64,000 nt of DNA, from NCBI RefSeq assembly GCF_905171775.1, contig NC_053492.1, positions 189,555,317 to 189,619,316 on the forward strand, written 5' to 3'. The first letter of the stretch is position 1, and each line of letters begins with the position of its first letter. Both the position numbers and the translations under genes were made by a program. The stretch comes from Rana temporaria. Taxonomy: Eukaryota; Chordata; Amphibia; Anura; Ranidae. Shown here piece by piece: positions 44,217-54,361 of this stretch. Below the pieces are notes generated by a model that did no database searches, was not told the origin of the DNA, and was given only the letters and a program-made list of their open reading frames with translations.

Positions 44217-45244
44217 AACTGAGTAATATAAGACTGTAAGAGTCACCGCTCTGTGCTCTCCCCCCCCCCCCCCCCAGTGCTCACTGGACTGTAAAGTGGC
44301 AGGAACGCCTAGCTCAGGCTGTTGGTGGTGCTCTGAGAGGCTTAGGCAGCTGCCAGTAAAGCATCTGGACGAATCCTGACATTACTATCAGAATCCTTGC
44401 AGAGTCTGGATTGGCTCTGTGGCATCATCTGACAGAGGATTTTAGCCCACCTAATTCGGGTCACAGAAGTGCACTCCTATGACCCACAGGAAAAATATGG
44501 CCAACAGAGCTTTGGCCATGCTTCTCCTTTAAGACAGCAAATATCAAATAAATCACAACTCTATATATATCAAGATATGTTTTATTTTTTTACTTTTTTA
44601 AAGAGGTTGTACATAAAACAACACCTATTGCTTCTTAAAAAACAATTCTGATAATCATTGATGACGGTGTACACAAAGCCAACCCTCAACAAAGGCATTG
44701 ATTTTATATGTCAAGATAACCAAGTGCTCTCTCCCAAAAGCCAGCCATAAACAATGCTGTAGGCATATAGAATGTTCACAAATATGAAGGAAAAGAAAAA
44801 AAAGGGTCACCAATGAGCTCTACATGTTTACCTACTGCTATTTTTCCTATAATGACAAAAAGAGATTATGCAGCTTTATAGCTGATTTTAGTGGACGTGT
44901 GGCAGACATATTTTACTGATTGCTATGAACAATAATCACCCCTATCATATACAGGTATGAACAACGTGTGCATAAAAACCTGTTTACCCTTCAAATTAGT
45001 TGATCCCATTACAGACACTCTAGTTGCACCTGTTGTAGTTTTTTTAATTTTGTTATAGCCTTTTGAGTGCCAGTTAGTGGGTAATTGACCATTCATCTAT
45101 CATAGTATCCTTAAGTCTGTGCAATTGCCTGTTTGTTGATTTACACCATGTTGAATTAATTTGTCATAATATATTCAAGTAATTTACAGCCAAGCTGTTT
45201 GTGGCTTTATTCCTGTGCATTCTTATAGATCGATAGCCTGTTAC
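44217..45244. other. Mixed interval with a repeat relic
   Basis: A C-run lies at 44262-44275. 44390-44535 resembles in reverse the repeat at 2594-3130. The remainder is AT-rich with no gene. Confidence 0.45.
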
Positions 45245-45670
45245 CTCTTAAAAGTGGAGTTCCATCCAAAAGTGGAACCTCCGCTTATTTGCTTCCTCCC
45301 CCCTCCGTTTCCACCTTTGGCACCTTTCAGGGAGGAGGGGGGAACGAGTACCTGTGTTTGACAGGTCCCTGTCCCCACTTCCAGGGAATGGCGTTGTGGT
45401 GCAGTCCCTCGAAAGTTTGACCCCTTCTCTTTCTTTTGCCACCAGGCCAATTAGAAAGCTCAGCATGCTTTGCGCATGTGCAGTAGGGAACTGTCTGTGA
45501 AGCAGAAAGGCTTCACTGGCGGTTTCCCTTACTGGATATGGTAGCGGCAGCACCCGACAGCCAATGCAGAGTTTGGCTAGGGTGCCGACATTGTGGGCTC
45601 CCTGAACAGGTAAGTGTCCATATATTAAAAGTTTTTTTTATTTCTCCACAGGCTTGAACACCTCTTTAAA
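45245..45670. mobile_element. MITE related to the 618-934 family
   Basis: Starts 'aaaagtggagttccatccaa', like the 'aaagcggagttccaccc' terminus; a right end near 'cttgaacacctctttaaat' is degraded. GC-rich interior with 'ggtaagtgtccatatattaa' in common with the 834-870 and 1375 regions. Confidence 0.6.
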
Positions 45671-45865
45671 TCCCCAGGTGTAAATGGCTTTTAGTTTACA
45701 GCAAAGTGTGTCAGTGGAAACTGAGCAGTTAAGAGAGTCGTAGCAAAACAGAAAATACATTATCACCGGCGGATCCTGTGGGGGTAAGTGATACACTATT
45801 TTTGTCATGCTCTTTCTTTTTACCTTTGTTCATATGCAATGTTATCTATATATTGTTTTTTTTTT

Positions 45866-46140
45866 TTATGAAAGTCAAATCCACTTTGCACTACAAGTGC
45901 AAAGTGCACTTGAAATTGCAGTCTCTGAGGGGTAGATCTGAAATGAAGGGTAGCTCTGCTGATTTTATTATCCAATCATGTGCAAGCTAAAATGCTGTTT
46001 TTTTTATTTCCCTTGCATGTTCCCCTTGGATCTACAGCGACTGCACTTCCAAGTGCACTTTCAGTGCAATTTCAAGTGCACTTTGCACTTTGCACTTGTA
46101 GTTTGCACTTGTAGTGCAACGTGGTTTTGCCTTTAGTAAA
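45866..46140. mobile_element. MITE, sibling of 34638-34880
   Basis: Contains 'caaatccactttgcactaca' and ends 'gcctttagtaaataacctcc'. Internal 'gtgcactttgcactttgcac' repeats have expanded the right arm. Confidence 0.7.
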
Positions 46141-46472
46141 TAACCTCCATTGTGTCTGGTAAGCAGTTATACATATTGATTATTTTACGTGTGATTTTGG
46201 ATTCTGTTGGTAACCAGGTTTGGGTATTACCATAAGCCTTATCTTGACCACCTTAGTGGTAGGTGGGTATGTAAGGATAGGGGGTTTCACCTATGCTATG
46301 AAAAAAGCCAGGATTGGCTAAAATGCATTAGCTTCTGTGGTGATTTTATCCTGTACTTACCATGAAGAAATAAACTTTGTAAACTTGAAATGTTCTGGTG
46401 TTTTGTGGCTTGCATAGTTACCACATAATCTAACCCTACGTCCTGTATACAAACTACATCTATGGCACAGTC

Positions 46473-46510
46473 TTTTTTTTTTTTTCAAAAAGTATTTATT
46501 GAGTTTTCAA
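46473..46510 (-). terminator. L1 3' end: polyadenylation signal and poly(A) tail
   Basis: On the minus strand 'aaaactcaataaatac' (AATAAA) is followed by 'tttttg' and a 13-nt A tail that abuts the target duplication. Confidence 0.75.
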
Positions 46511-47016
46511 GAAATATAACAGAACAGGGTAAGACAAGGGCATCGTGAAAAACGTAGCAAGAGGGGGCGCAGCCCCAGTAATGCAATGACATTAGATTAG
46601 CGAGAACGTACATGTGACATAGTGGAGGCAAGGTTTTCGAAGTCGGGTACCTGGGGAGATTTTGAGGGGGGGGATCCTTGTTCACACGCCCCCAGAAAGG
46701 GGGGGGGGTGTCAAGGAGGATATTTGTCTCCACGTAGATAGATAAATATAAATGAGAGTATGAGAGTACGAACTGGTGGGATCTGTAGGGCAAGCATAAA
46801 ATCAAATCAAAAACTGGTGTATACTAATTAGCTACCAACAGCTATAAGAGACATTGCAACGTTGTGGTGTAGTATAGAACACAGGCAGAAGAGAAAAACT
46901 GAAACTAAAAGTGGGGGGGGGGGCACCATGATACAAGCTGCAGCCATTGAGGCATAGAAGGGGGGGAAGGGGGGGAAGGGGGGCGGCGACCTCTGGCTCA
47001 TCAACAGCAGTTTAGA

Positions 47017-47546
47017 TCATCTGGAAGTGGTGAATCGAGCAGCAGTTGATGGCGGGTCCCCAGCTGGGAACACAGGTGGAGGTGATATAAAGTATGAGAA
47101 GGAGTATTGGTCAAAATTGGTGAAGTCCTCTTGAGAAAGCGTAGCGGACATGAAAGGTTCCCATGTTGAGAGGAAACGGGCCTTTACTGAAGCTCGCTGA
47201 AAGTCTGTGGTGGCTCCTTGTAGAGGAGGAGAAGAAGATCCCGTAGAATTTGAGTGATGGAGGGGGGTAGAGGAGATATCTAGTTCCTCAGGATCGCCCG
47301 TCGTGCAACGAGGAAGCAGAGTAGCGGCCAGTCTTTGGGCGCCTGTGGATGAGGCGGAGCAGCATTGGAGGGGGGGGGGGCAGACCCTTGAGATCTTTGA
47401 AGTAGCAGGGGGTCCCAGTATCCAAATATGAGGAGAGGATCTTTTGGCAGCCTCAGTAGAGTAATTTGAAAGACGTAGGCCAGGACTTGGTCCCAAAATG
47501 TCGAGATAAATGAGCATGACCAGAACCGATGTGCCAAAAAAGGTTT
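47017..47546 (-). pseudogene. L1 ORF2 C-terminal extension, out of use
   Basis: Just past the ORF2 stop the same frame continues with 'AHRFWSCSFISTFWDQVL', the rest of the C-terminal Cys/His region of L1 ORF2, and runs to about 47280. Another frame carries 'SVKARFLSTWEPFMSA', typical of the very end. So the last 150 or so codons exist but are cut off by a stop and at least one frameshift. Confidence 0.7.
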
Positions 47547-50500
47547 CTAGTGATGGCACAGGGGGCAGGAGGCACCGTTCGAGTCCTGCGATGAGCGCAG
47601 ATAGGGGATGTGAGCCCGGTGGAGGATTTTTAGCTGGATTTCGATAGGGGTTATCCGTTGGACTTTATTGAAACCGTGCAGCAGTTTGGGTATCAGGTCC
47701 TCGTCAGGAAAGTCCTTGCCCCAATTTGCGGCGGATGAGGTTGATATTGACGGTAGGGCTTCCAGGAGTAGAGGTTTGTAAATGTCCAAAATCTTATAGG
47801 ACACTTCCAGGAGCAGCCGGTCAGTAAACGTGGAGGAAAAACGCTTCGAAGACTCACTGCAAGAGGACCGTAGGTAGTTGATGCATTGCCAGTAGTGGAA
47901 AGCATGGGACTTGGGCAGATCAAAAGCCTCGGCAGTTTTTACAAAACATAGGGGGATGCCAGTTGAAGAGTCACATAGAGATGAAAAAAGTGAAAGTCCC
48001 TTATCCTGCCATACTTTGAAGGGTTTGTGATCCAAACCCGCGGGGAAGCTGGGGTTGCCTTGAATGGGAAGATGCCGTGACATGAAGGGGGATAGGCCAT
48101 GGAGTTTTCGAGTTTCCCTCCAGGCGATGACAGTATCTCTAAGTAGCAGGTTATGCTGGAGCGTGGGGGTAATCGATTTACATTTGCAGTGTAGAAGAGC
48201 CACTAGGGAGAAGGGGTGTACCATAGCAGATTCTAGACAGTAGTTTGAGTACCTTGAAGAGTGTGATATCCAGTCCAGACTTGTCCTCAATAAACATGCT
48301 AAATTATACAACCTGACACTAGGAAGACTAACACCACCCTCGCTCCTGGGAAGAAAAAGTTTTTTCAAAGCTATGCGAGGTCTCTTGCCATGCCATATGA
48401 ATTTAGAGATAGCCGATTCAATACGTTTAATATCTTTATGGCGTAGGAGCAGGGGTATGGTTTGCATTGGGTAAAGTAATCTGGCAAAGCTGACCATTTT
48501 GACCAAATGACATCTTCCCAGGAGCGAGAGCGGCAGATCCGACCAGTTCATCAATTCTTGAGAGATTTTTGTGATCAGAGGGGGGTAATTCAAGTGGTAC
48601 AGAGAGGAGGGCAGTTTGCCAATTTTTATACCAAGGTAAGTGATATGGGAAGTAGCTACAGTGAAAATGGAGTGACGAGTCCAGGGAGGGTCAGGGCGAG
48701 AGCCTAGGGGGAGGATTTCACTTTTGGAGTAGTTTATTCGGAGACCGGAACAAAGTCGAAACCTATCGAAAATCGTTTTAATGGTGAGCATGTCAGAGGA
48801 GGGGTCTGCCGAAAAAATTAGGACATCATCCGCAAAGAGCGACGAACGTAGTTCGTGGGAGCCCGTTCGAATGCCATGAAAGGGGACGATTTGGGAGAGG
48901 TGTCTAGACAGGGGTTCTAACGCTATGTTAAAAAGAAGCGGGGAAAGGGGGCAGCCTTGCCGCGTACCCTTATGAAGGCGAAATTCCTCTGAGAGAATTC
49001 CAGCAGCTACCAATTTTGCAGAAGGGGTCGCATACATAGCGTTGATAAGATGACAGAAAGGGCCGGAGAATCCCATTTTCCCCATAGATAAAGAAAGCCA
49101 TTCGAAGTTGACGTTATCGAAGGCTTTCTCCGCATCTAGTGTGACAATGGCAAAGTCCCCATCCGGGTGTTGTTTGGCGTGTTCCAGAGCCAGCATTACT
49201 TTACGGATATTTAAGGTGGCCGTTCTGCCCTTTACAAAGCCCAATTGTGCCGGATGGATCAGAGAAGGGATAATGGCGGAAAGCCTGTTTGCAATGATTT
49301 TAGATAAAATTTTTACATCCAGATTTAAAAGGGAAATTGGCCTGTATGAGCCTGGCTCGAGGGGATCTTTACCTTTTTTGGATAATAATTTGATAATGGC
49401 CTGGTTTCCCGAGGGGAGATAAGGGCCGCCGGACCACACGCCGCTGTATACTTTGTGTAGGGTAGGTTCTACAATGTTCTGTAAGGTCTTATAGAATTCG
49501 CTCGTGAAGCCGTCAGGGCCCGGGGCTTTTGAGGGTGTGAGCTTATGGATGGTATCCGAGATCTCGGCGGTGGAAATGGGGGTGTTTAGATCTGCTAATT
49601 GGGAGGGGGTGAGTTTAGGAATAGACAGGTTCTCTAGGAAGGCAGTTGCCGTCGCTTTGTCAATGGGGTCCGGACCGTACATGGCCGAGTAGTATTGGAG
49701 CATTGCCTTGTTGATCGCCGGAGGCGTGGTGTTAACAGTGCCGCTGGAGTCTCTCAAGGAGGTGATATGGGTTGGAGCGAACAAGCCTTTGCATAATCTG
49801 GCTAGGAGTTTACCCGACTTGTTTCCGAATTTGTGGAATGTGGCGTCTAAATTGGCCTTTTTAACCTTTTCTAGAGTGTCTGCCCAGGTGTCGAATGATC
49901 TCTTGGCTGCGTGCCACTCGTCTCTGTTGTCAGAAGAGTCAACTAGGTAGAGACTCCTTTGCGCTTTATGTAGTCGGGAGCTGGCTAGTTTATACTTAGA
50001 TAGGGCATTTCTTTTGAAGGAAGTGGCATAGGATATGATCTGCCCTCTGAGGAAAGCCTTGCCGGCGTCCCAAAAGAGGTTTGGGTCATCTACATGAGGG
50101 GCGTTCGCCGAGGAGTACTCCATCCAGGCTTTCTCCATAAAGTGTTGAAAGTCTGAATGATTGTGGAGGTAAGAGCGAAAGCGCCATAGCCTTGGGTGGG
50201 GAGGAAGGTCGAGGTTGTCAAGAGAGACTGATACCGGGGCGTGGTCAGATACCGCAATGTCAAGTATGTCAGTAGCTGATACCAAGGGGATTAAGTCGTC
50301 TGATCCGAAAAAATAGTCTATTCTAGTGAACACTGCGTGGGGGTTCGAGTAAAATGTAAATTCCCTGTCTGCGGGGTGGGATAAACGCCATAGGTCCCGC
50401 AGATGAAGCGAGTCCATAGTGGAAGCGAAAAACGAGGGTTGCGATGGGTTCGGGCTCGAGCTGGAGTGTTTAGGGGAAGATCTATCATCTACCTGATGTA

Positions 50501-50891
50501 GAATGTCATTGAAGTCACCACCAACCAAGTGCGGGAGGTTGGTGGTTTGCAGTAACCAGGAAGATAGCTCGCCGTAGAAAGCTTTTCCTGGGCTGTTAGG
50601 GGCATACACGTTAGAGATGACTAGTTCCTTGGAACCAATTTTGAGATGGGCTGATACCAGCCAGCCATGGGAATCGGAATTTACCGCAAGGACACCTGCC
50701 TTGCGGCCAACGGCCTCTGAACCCAGGACCGTGCCCACCCAGAGTTTTTTCATGCGCGAGAAGTCGGATGCGGGAAGGTGGGTCTCCTGCAGTAGTGTTA
50801 TGTCTGCCTTAAGCCTTTTCAAGTGTCTGAGGATCTTCATTCTCTTATTTGGGGACCTAAGTCCCTTCACATTCCATGAAAAAACGTTCAT
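47547..50891 (-). CDS. L1 ORF2: endonuclease-reverse transcriptase
   Basis: A 1114-codon frame beginning MNVFSWNVKGLRS. The APE-type endonuclease occupies about residues 1-225, with QETH at 35-38, GGDFND at 124-129 and SDHAPV at 215-220. The reverse transcriptase spans about 455-720, with APGPDGF, LDAEKAFD (585-592), RQGCPLSPLLF (644) and the catalytic FADD at 686-689. All catalytic boxes look intact. The protein nicks target DNA and copies L1 RNA at the nick. It ends at CPLCHH, inside the C-terminal Cys/His motif, because of a TAG; family members extend about 150 residues more. The frame is low in disruptive changes, so the copy is young. Confidence 0.93.
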   Translation of the reverse strand: MNVFSWNVKGLRSPNKRMKILRHLKRLKADITLLQETHLPASDFSRMKKLWVGTVLGSEAVGRKAGVLAVNSDSHGWLVSAHLKIGSKELVISNVYAPNSPGKAFYGELSSWLLQTTNLPHLVGGDFNDILHQVDDRSSPKHSSSSPNPSQPSFFASTMDSLHLRDLWRLSHPADREFTFYSNPHAVFTRIDYFFGSDDLIPLVSATDILDIAVSDHAPVSVSLDNLDLPPHPRLWRFRSYLHNHSDFQHFMEKAWMEYSSANAPHVDDPNLFWDAGKAFLRGQIISYATSFKRNALSKYKLASSRLHKAQRSLYLVDSSDNRDEWHAAKRSFDTWADTLEKVKKANLDATFHKFGNKSGKLLARLCKGLFAPTHITSLRDSSGTVNTTPPAINKAMLQYYSAMYGPDPIDKATATAFLENLSIPKLTPSQLADLNTPISTAEISDTIHKLTPSKAPGPDGFTSEFYKTLQNIVEPTLHKVYSGVWSGGPYLPSGNQAIIKLLSKKGKDPLEPGSYRPISLLNLDVKILSKIIANRLSAIIPSLIHPAQLGFVKGRTATLNIRKVMLALEHAKQHPDGDFAIVTLDAEKAFDNVNFEWLSLSMGKMGFSGPFCHLINAMYATPSAKLVAAGILSEEFRLHKGTRQGCPLSPLLFNIALEPLSRHLSQIVPFHGIRTGSHELRSSLFADDVLIFSADPSSDMLTIKTIFDRFRLCSGLRINYSKSEILPLGSRPDPPWTRHSIFTVATSHITYLGIKIGKLPSSLYHLNYPPLITKISQELMNWSDLPLSLLGRCHLVKMVSFARLLYPMQTIPLLLRHKDIKRIESAISKFIWHGKRPRIALKKLFLPRSEGGVSLPSVRLYNLACLLRTSLDWISHSSRYSNYCLESAMVHPFSLVALLHCKCKSITPTLQHNLLLRDTVIAWRETRKLHGLSPFMSRHLPIQGNPSFPAGLDHKPFKVWQDKGLSLFSSLCDSSTGIPLCFVKTAEAFDLPKSHAFHYWQCINYLRSSCSESSKRFSSTFTDRLLLEVSYKILDIYKPLLLEALPSISTSSAANWGKDFPDEDLIPKLLHGFNKVQRITPIEIQLKILHRAHIPYLRSSQDSNGASCPLCHH

Positions 50892-51634
50892 GTTGGGGAT
50901 TCCAGGAACGGGGTCTGAGATGTATTTCCATGAAAGGCACCACTTGGTTAGGGGCCAGGGGAGGTTGCCATATAAAGGTACAATAGGATCTGTAGGTCAC
51001 GGGGGAGGGGGGGTGCAAAAAGGAGGGGGAGGGGGTGCAAGAGGGATGCCCGAAAAGGGAATAACAGAAAGAACAAAAATAATAAAACCAAATACAAGAA
51101 CTTCACTTTTTTCCACATGGAGTCACTGTACGAGCAGGCCCCCTTGTCATGACCTAGGTGACAAGTGCCCGAGAGCCCAGGATTAGGTGGCAGGCTTCTC
51201 GCGGCTAACAAGCAGTGCACATAGTGAGGGGGGGGAACAATATTGATGCGTACAGTGAGGCCAGGAGGCACAACGTCATAGAAAGAGAACAGTATAGCAT
51301 TAATAAACATATCACATGGATAATCAACCGGGGAGGGGGTAGATGGAGAAGCTGGCTGGTCTAGGTGCAGTAAAACCTTACACGAGCATAGACATACCAT
51401 ACTAAATGGGATACTGAAGGAAAACCAGAAAAGTGCCTTACAGATACCAAATGGAATAAACAGATACCGTAACACAGAAGTCTACCTGACCGGTTGATGT
51501 GGGGGTGGGATACCGCCAGCAGGTAGAGAGTCAAGTGGTGCAGGAGCATGCCTGCTCCGAGAGGACCTTGACGGTGCAATAATAGTGAACAAAGGTAGGG
51601 AGTAACCCAGGTGGGAGTGATGGTTGCAGGAATA
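50892..51634 (-). other. L1 inter-ORF region
   Basis: A 743-nt non-coding spacer between ORF1 and ORF2, unusually long for an L1 (mammalian ones are tens of nt). It contains a polypyrimidine tract ('cctccccctccttttt' on the minus strand) just upstream of ORF2. A 175-codon frame crosses it without a recognisable domain. Confidence 0.6.
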
Positions 51635-52690
51635 TCACTTCGCAGTGGCCCAGGCCGGTTCTTGGGCCGAGGCCCTGAAGCGCTTAGGTGATTCTTTCCT
51701 CGGGCTTCTTTGGTCCAGGGGACGGTTAAGTGCCGGGGCCTTGGAGGGGGTCTGGTGGTTGGGGTGAGCATGCCGCGACCGTAGAAAAGCTTTGGCTTCT
51801 GAGGGGTCCTGGAAAGTCAGCTTATCGCCATTAGGGGCCTTGAGGCGCAGTATGGCAGGGAAGGCCAAGGTAAATTTAATTTGTTGTTTGAACAGTACAG
51901 TGCAGACCTGCTGAAAGGCCTTTCGCTTCTTTGATACCTCGATGGAGTAGTCGGCAAATACTAGCACTTTTATGCCATCGATCTGGAGCTGGCGGGCTTG
52001 CCTAAAGGAATGCAATATGAGGGACTTGTCAGCGTAGTTAGGGTATTTTGCAATAATCGGTCGCGGTGACTTGCGGTCCGAGTTGAATGCCCCATGCAAT
52101 GTGCCCGTTCGACCGTACATGGGCCTGGGAGGCCCAGCGCCTCTGGGAATGCGCTGAGCGCAGAAATCTGAAAGAGCAGAGGCTTGAAGTGATTCTGGGA
52201 CACCGACGAATCGCAGGTTGCTCCTCCTTGATCTGTTTTCTAAATCGTCTAATTTCTGGAGGATGAATTGGTTTGTCTTGTCCTGTGCGTGTTCTAGGGC
52301 CTGGGTCTGATAGATTTCCTCTTCTGCGCTGGACAAGCGGTGCTCCAGCTCATTTAATCTAGAGCCATGTTCCCCTAGCTGGGCCTTTATCTGTGCCATC
52401 CCGGCGTTTACGGCCTTCTCCACCGATGCCGCAATCATGGGGGTTAGCAGGGCGGCCACGGCTTGAGCTATCCGCTCGGTGGTATTATCCCCCGCTGAGT
52501 GGGGTGAGGATGCTTGTGGAGGAGGAGAGGGGGAGATGGCGCCGCTTACCTCCATCGCAGCCGGCGCGTCTGTCGTCCGCGGAGCGGAGTAGGCCGAAGC
52601 CGGGGCCTCGATTTGCGGTTGGGCCGCCGCCGGCTGCGCCGTCTGCGCCGTGTGGCTCCGGGAGCCCGATTTCTCCACAAAGCGGTCCAT
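51635..52690 (-). CDS. L1 ORF1 protein (copy 1)
   Basis: 351 codons from MDRFVEKSGS; the frame is open upstream but this Met gives the usual start. A Pro/Ala-rich N-terminus (1-70) is followed by a coiled coil (about 75-150, 'SRLNELEHRLSSAEEEI') and an RRM beginning at SNLRFVGVPESLQ (about 157). The C-terminal domain includes ADKSLILHSFRQARQ and FADYSIEVSKKRKAFQQ. A basic tail ends the protein. ORF1p trimerises, binds L1 RNA and acts as a nucleic-acid chaperone. Residues about 181-200 (RGAGPPRPMYGRTG) look out of frame; the alternative frame there reads PEALGLPGPCTVERAH, the expected RRM sequence. This implies two compensating one-base changes. Confidence 0.88.
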   Translation of the reverse strand: MDRFVEKSGSRSHTAQTAQPAAAQPQIEAPASAYSAPRTTDAPAAMEVSGAISPSPPPQASSPHSAGDNTTERIAQAVAALLTPMIAASVEKAVNAGMAQIKAQLGEHGSRLNELEHRLSSAEEEIYQTQALEHAQDKTNQFILQKLDDLENRSRRSNLRFVGVPESLQASALSDFCAQRIPRGAGPPRPMYGRTGTLHGAFNSDRKSPRPIIAKYPNYADKSLILHSFRQARQLQIDGIKVLVFADYSIEVSKKRKAFQQVCTVLFKQQIKFTLAFPAILRLKAPNGDKLTFQDPSEAKAFLRSRHAHPNHQTPSKAPALNRPLDQRSPRKESPKRFRASAQEPAWATAK

Positions 52691-52827
52691 TCTTATGCGG
52701 GGACGTGCCCAGAGGTGGAGGGGGGCTCGGATGGCTGCTCGGGCTGAATTAAAAGGCCGTTTTTTGTCGTGTGGCGGGAGCTGCAGAGGAGAGCAGTCAC
52801 TCCATGCAGCGCCGGAACCGGAAGTTT

Positions 52828-53439
52828 TATGGCACAGACTTTGTACCCACAAAATATGCTTTAAAGAGACCCAATTACCAGTTCCAGCTTTTTTTTACTT
52901 ACATGTTTTACTTACACAAAGTATAATAGATACATAAAACCACTTGAGGCACACCTCGGAAAAGTAAAACAAATGTCTATGCCATGGTTTTGATTAAAAG
53001 ATTTATTGTGAAATTAAAGTCAAAGGATTCCAAGAATGGAAAGGGTTTAAAAATGTCTGACGGACAATCAATGTTAAACATCATGCTTGATTATGAACCT
53101 CGATTTCACCCAAACTTCGACAGGCTGACTCAGGCATATCAGGGCAGGTGCTGGGAGTGGCCAAAAGTTGTGTAGGCGCCAGATGTTGCATGGGAATCCA
53201 CCTAATCGTAGGGATGCCAGATTACTGGTTGAACCTGTAAGGGTCAGTGATGTAGAGAGGCCACCAATGGACCATGCAGAGGACTACAAACCTCAGGGTG
53301 GTGCAGCTGGTGTAGTCAGGTGGTGTGCCGGATGTGACTCCACCAACACAGAGCGATGTGGGACCGACTCACCATAACATTACCTTTTGTACAAATTACC
53401 ATCTTACAACGAGGCAGACAATAATTAATGTGCAAAAAC
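52828..53439. other. DNA flanking the L1, inside the duplication
   Basis: Pre-insertion sequence next to the L1 5' end. A 63-codon plus frame at 52984-53175 has no recognised domain. 'aaaagatttattgtgaaatt' near 52995 could be a minus-strand AATAAA of an old retroposed sequence. Not classified. Confidence 0.45.
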
Positions 53440-53619
53440 GGCCTCTGAACCCAGGACCGTGCCCACCCAGAGTTTTTTCATGTGCGAGAAGTCGGATGCG
53501 GGAAGGTGGGTCTCCTGCAGTAGTGTTATGTCTGCCTTAAGCCTTTTCAAGTGTCTGAGGATCTTCATTCTCTTATTTGGGGACCTAAGTCCCTTCACAT
53601 TCCATGAAAAAACTTTCAT
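53440..53619 (-). pseudogene. L1 ORF2 N-terminal stub made by the duplication
   Basis: Encodes the first 60 residues of the endonuclease (MKVFSWNVKGLRSPNKRMKI...) and stops four codons past the junction. The N2K change distinguishes it from the parental copy. Not functional. Confidence 0.9.
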
Positions 53620-54361
53620 GTTGGGGATTCCAGGAACGGGGTCTGAGATGTATTTCCATGAAAGGCACCACTTGGTGAGGGGCCAGGGGAGGTTGCCATA
53701 TAAAGGTACAATAGGATCTGTAGGTCACGGGGGAGGGGGGGTGCAAAAAGGAGGGGGAGGGGGTGCAAGAGGGATGCCCGAAAAGGGAATAACAGAAAGA
53801 ACAAAAATAATAAAACCAAATACAAGAACTTCACTTTTTTCCACATGGAGTCACTGTACGAGCAGGCCCCCTTGTCATGACCTAGGTGACAAGTGCCCGA
53901 GAGCCCAGGATTAGGTGGCAGGCTTCTCGCGGCTAACAAGCAGTGCACATAGTGAGGGGGGGAACAATATTGATGCGTACAGTGAGGCCAGGAGGCACAA
54001 CGTCATAGAAAGAGAACAGTATAGCATTAATAAACATATCACATGGATAATCAACCGGGGAGGGGGTAGAAGGAGAAGCTGGCTGGTCTAGGTGCAGTAA
54101 AACCTTACACGAGCATAGACATACCATACTAAATGGGATACTGAAGGAAAACCAGAAAAGTGCCTTACAGATACCAAATGGAATAAACAGATACCGTAAC
54201 ACAGAAGTCTACCTGACCGGTTGATGTGGGGGTGGGATACCGCCAGCAGGTAGAGAGTCAAGTGGTGCAGGAGCATGCCTGCTCCGAGAGGACCTTGACG
54301 GTGCAATAATAGTGAACAAAGGTAGGGAGTAACCCAGGTGGGAGTGATGGTTGCAGGAATA

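Larger units (their letters stand above)
46473..52827 (-). mobile_element. Nearly full-length L1 (Tx1-like) LINE
   Basis: On the minus strand: a short 5'-UTR (52827-52691), ORF1, a 743-nt inter-ORF region, ORF2, a 3'-UTR with C-rich tracts and a poly(A) tail (poly-T at 46473-46485 on the plus strand) preceded by AATAAA-like 'caataaatac'. The target duplication is 'tatggcacagtcttt', left at 46461 and right at 52828-52842 with one change (A for T). At about 6.35 kb it is full length for an L1. ORF2 carries a late stop, so this copy is unlikely to be fully active. Confidence 0.9.
50712..53439. repeat. Tandem duplication, copy 1 (2728 bp)
   Basis: Includes the first 180 nt of ORF2, the inter-ORF region, ORF1, the L1 5'-UTR and about 612 nt of flanking DNA. 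It is followed head to tail by copy 2. I count about 13 differences plus one G-run length change, roughly 0.5 percent. The L1 insertion is therefore older than the duplication. Confidence 0.93.

Noticed and set aside
43373..44246. 249- and 260-codon minus-strand frames rich in CHQLSPLC-type peptides
   Set aside because: They are stop-free translations of a 22-bp minisatellite in several frames at once; no start context or domain.
48507..51186. Plus-strand frames of 60-189 codons
   Set aside because: Antisense of L1 ORF2 and of the inter-ORF region.
52393..52937. Plus-strand Arg/Pro-rich frames, repeated at 55120-55664
   Set aside because: Antisense of the GC-rich L1 ORF1 N-terminus and 5'-UTR; duplicated along with it.
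53168..53377. 69-codon frame, duplicated at 55895-56104
   Set aside because: Identical only because of the recent tandem duplication; no homology recognised.
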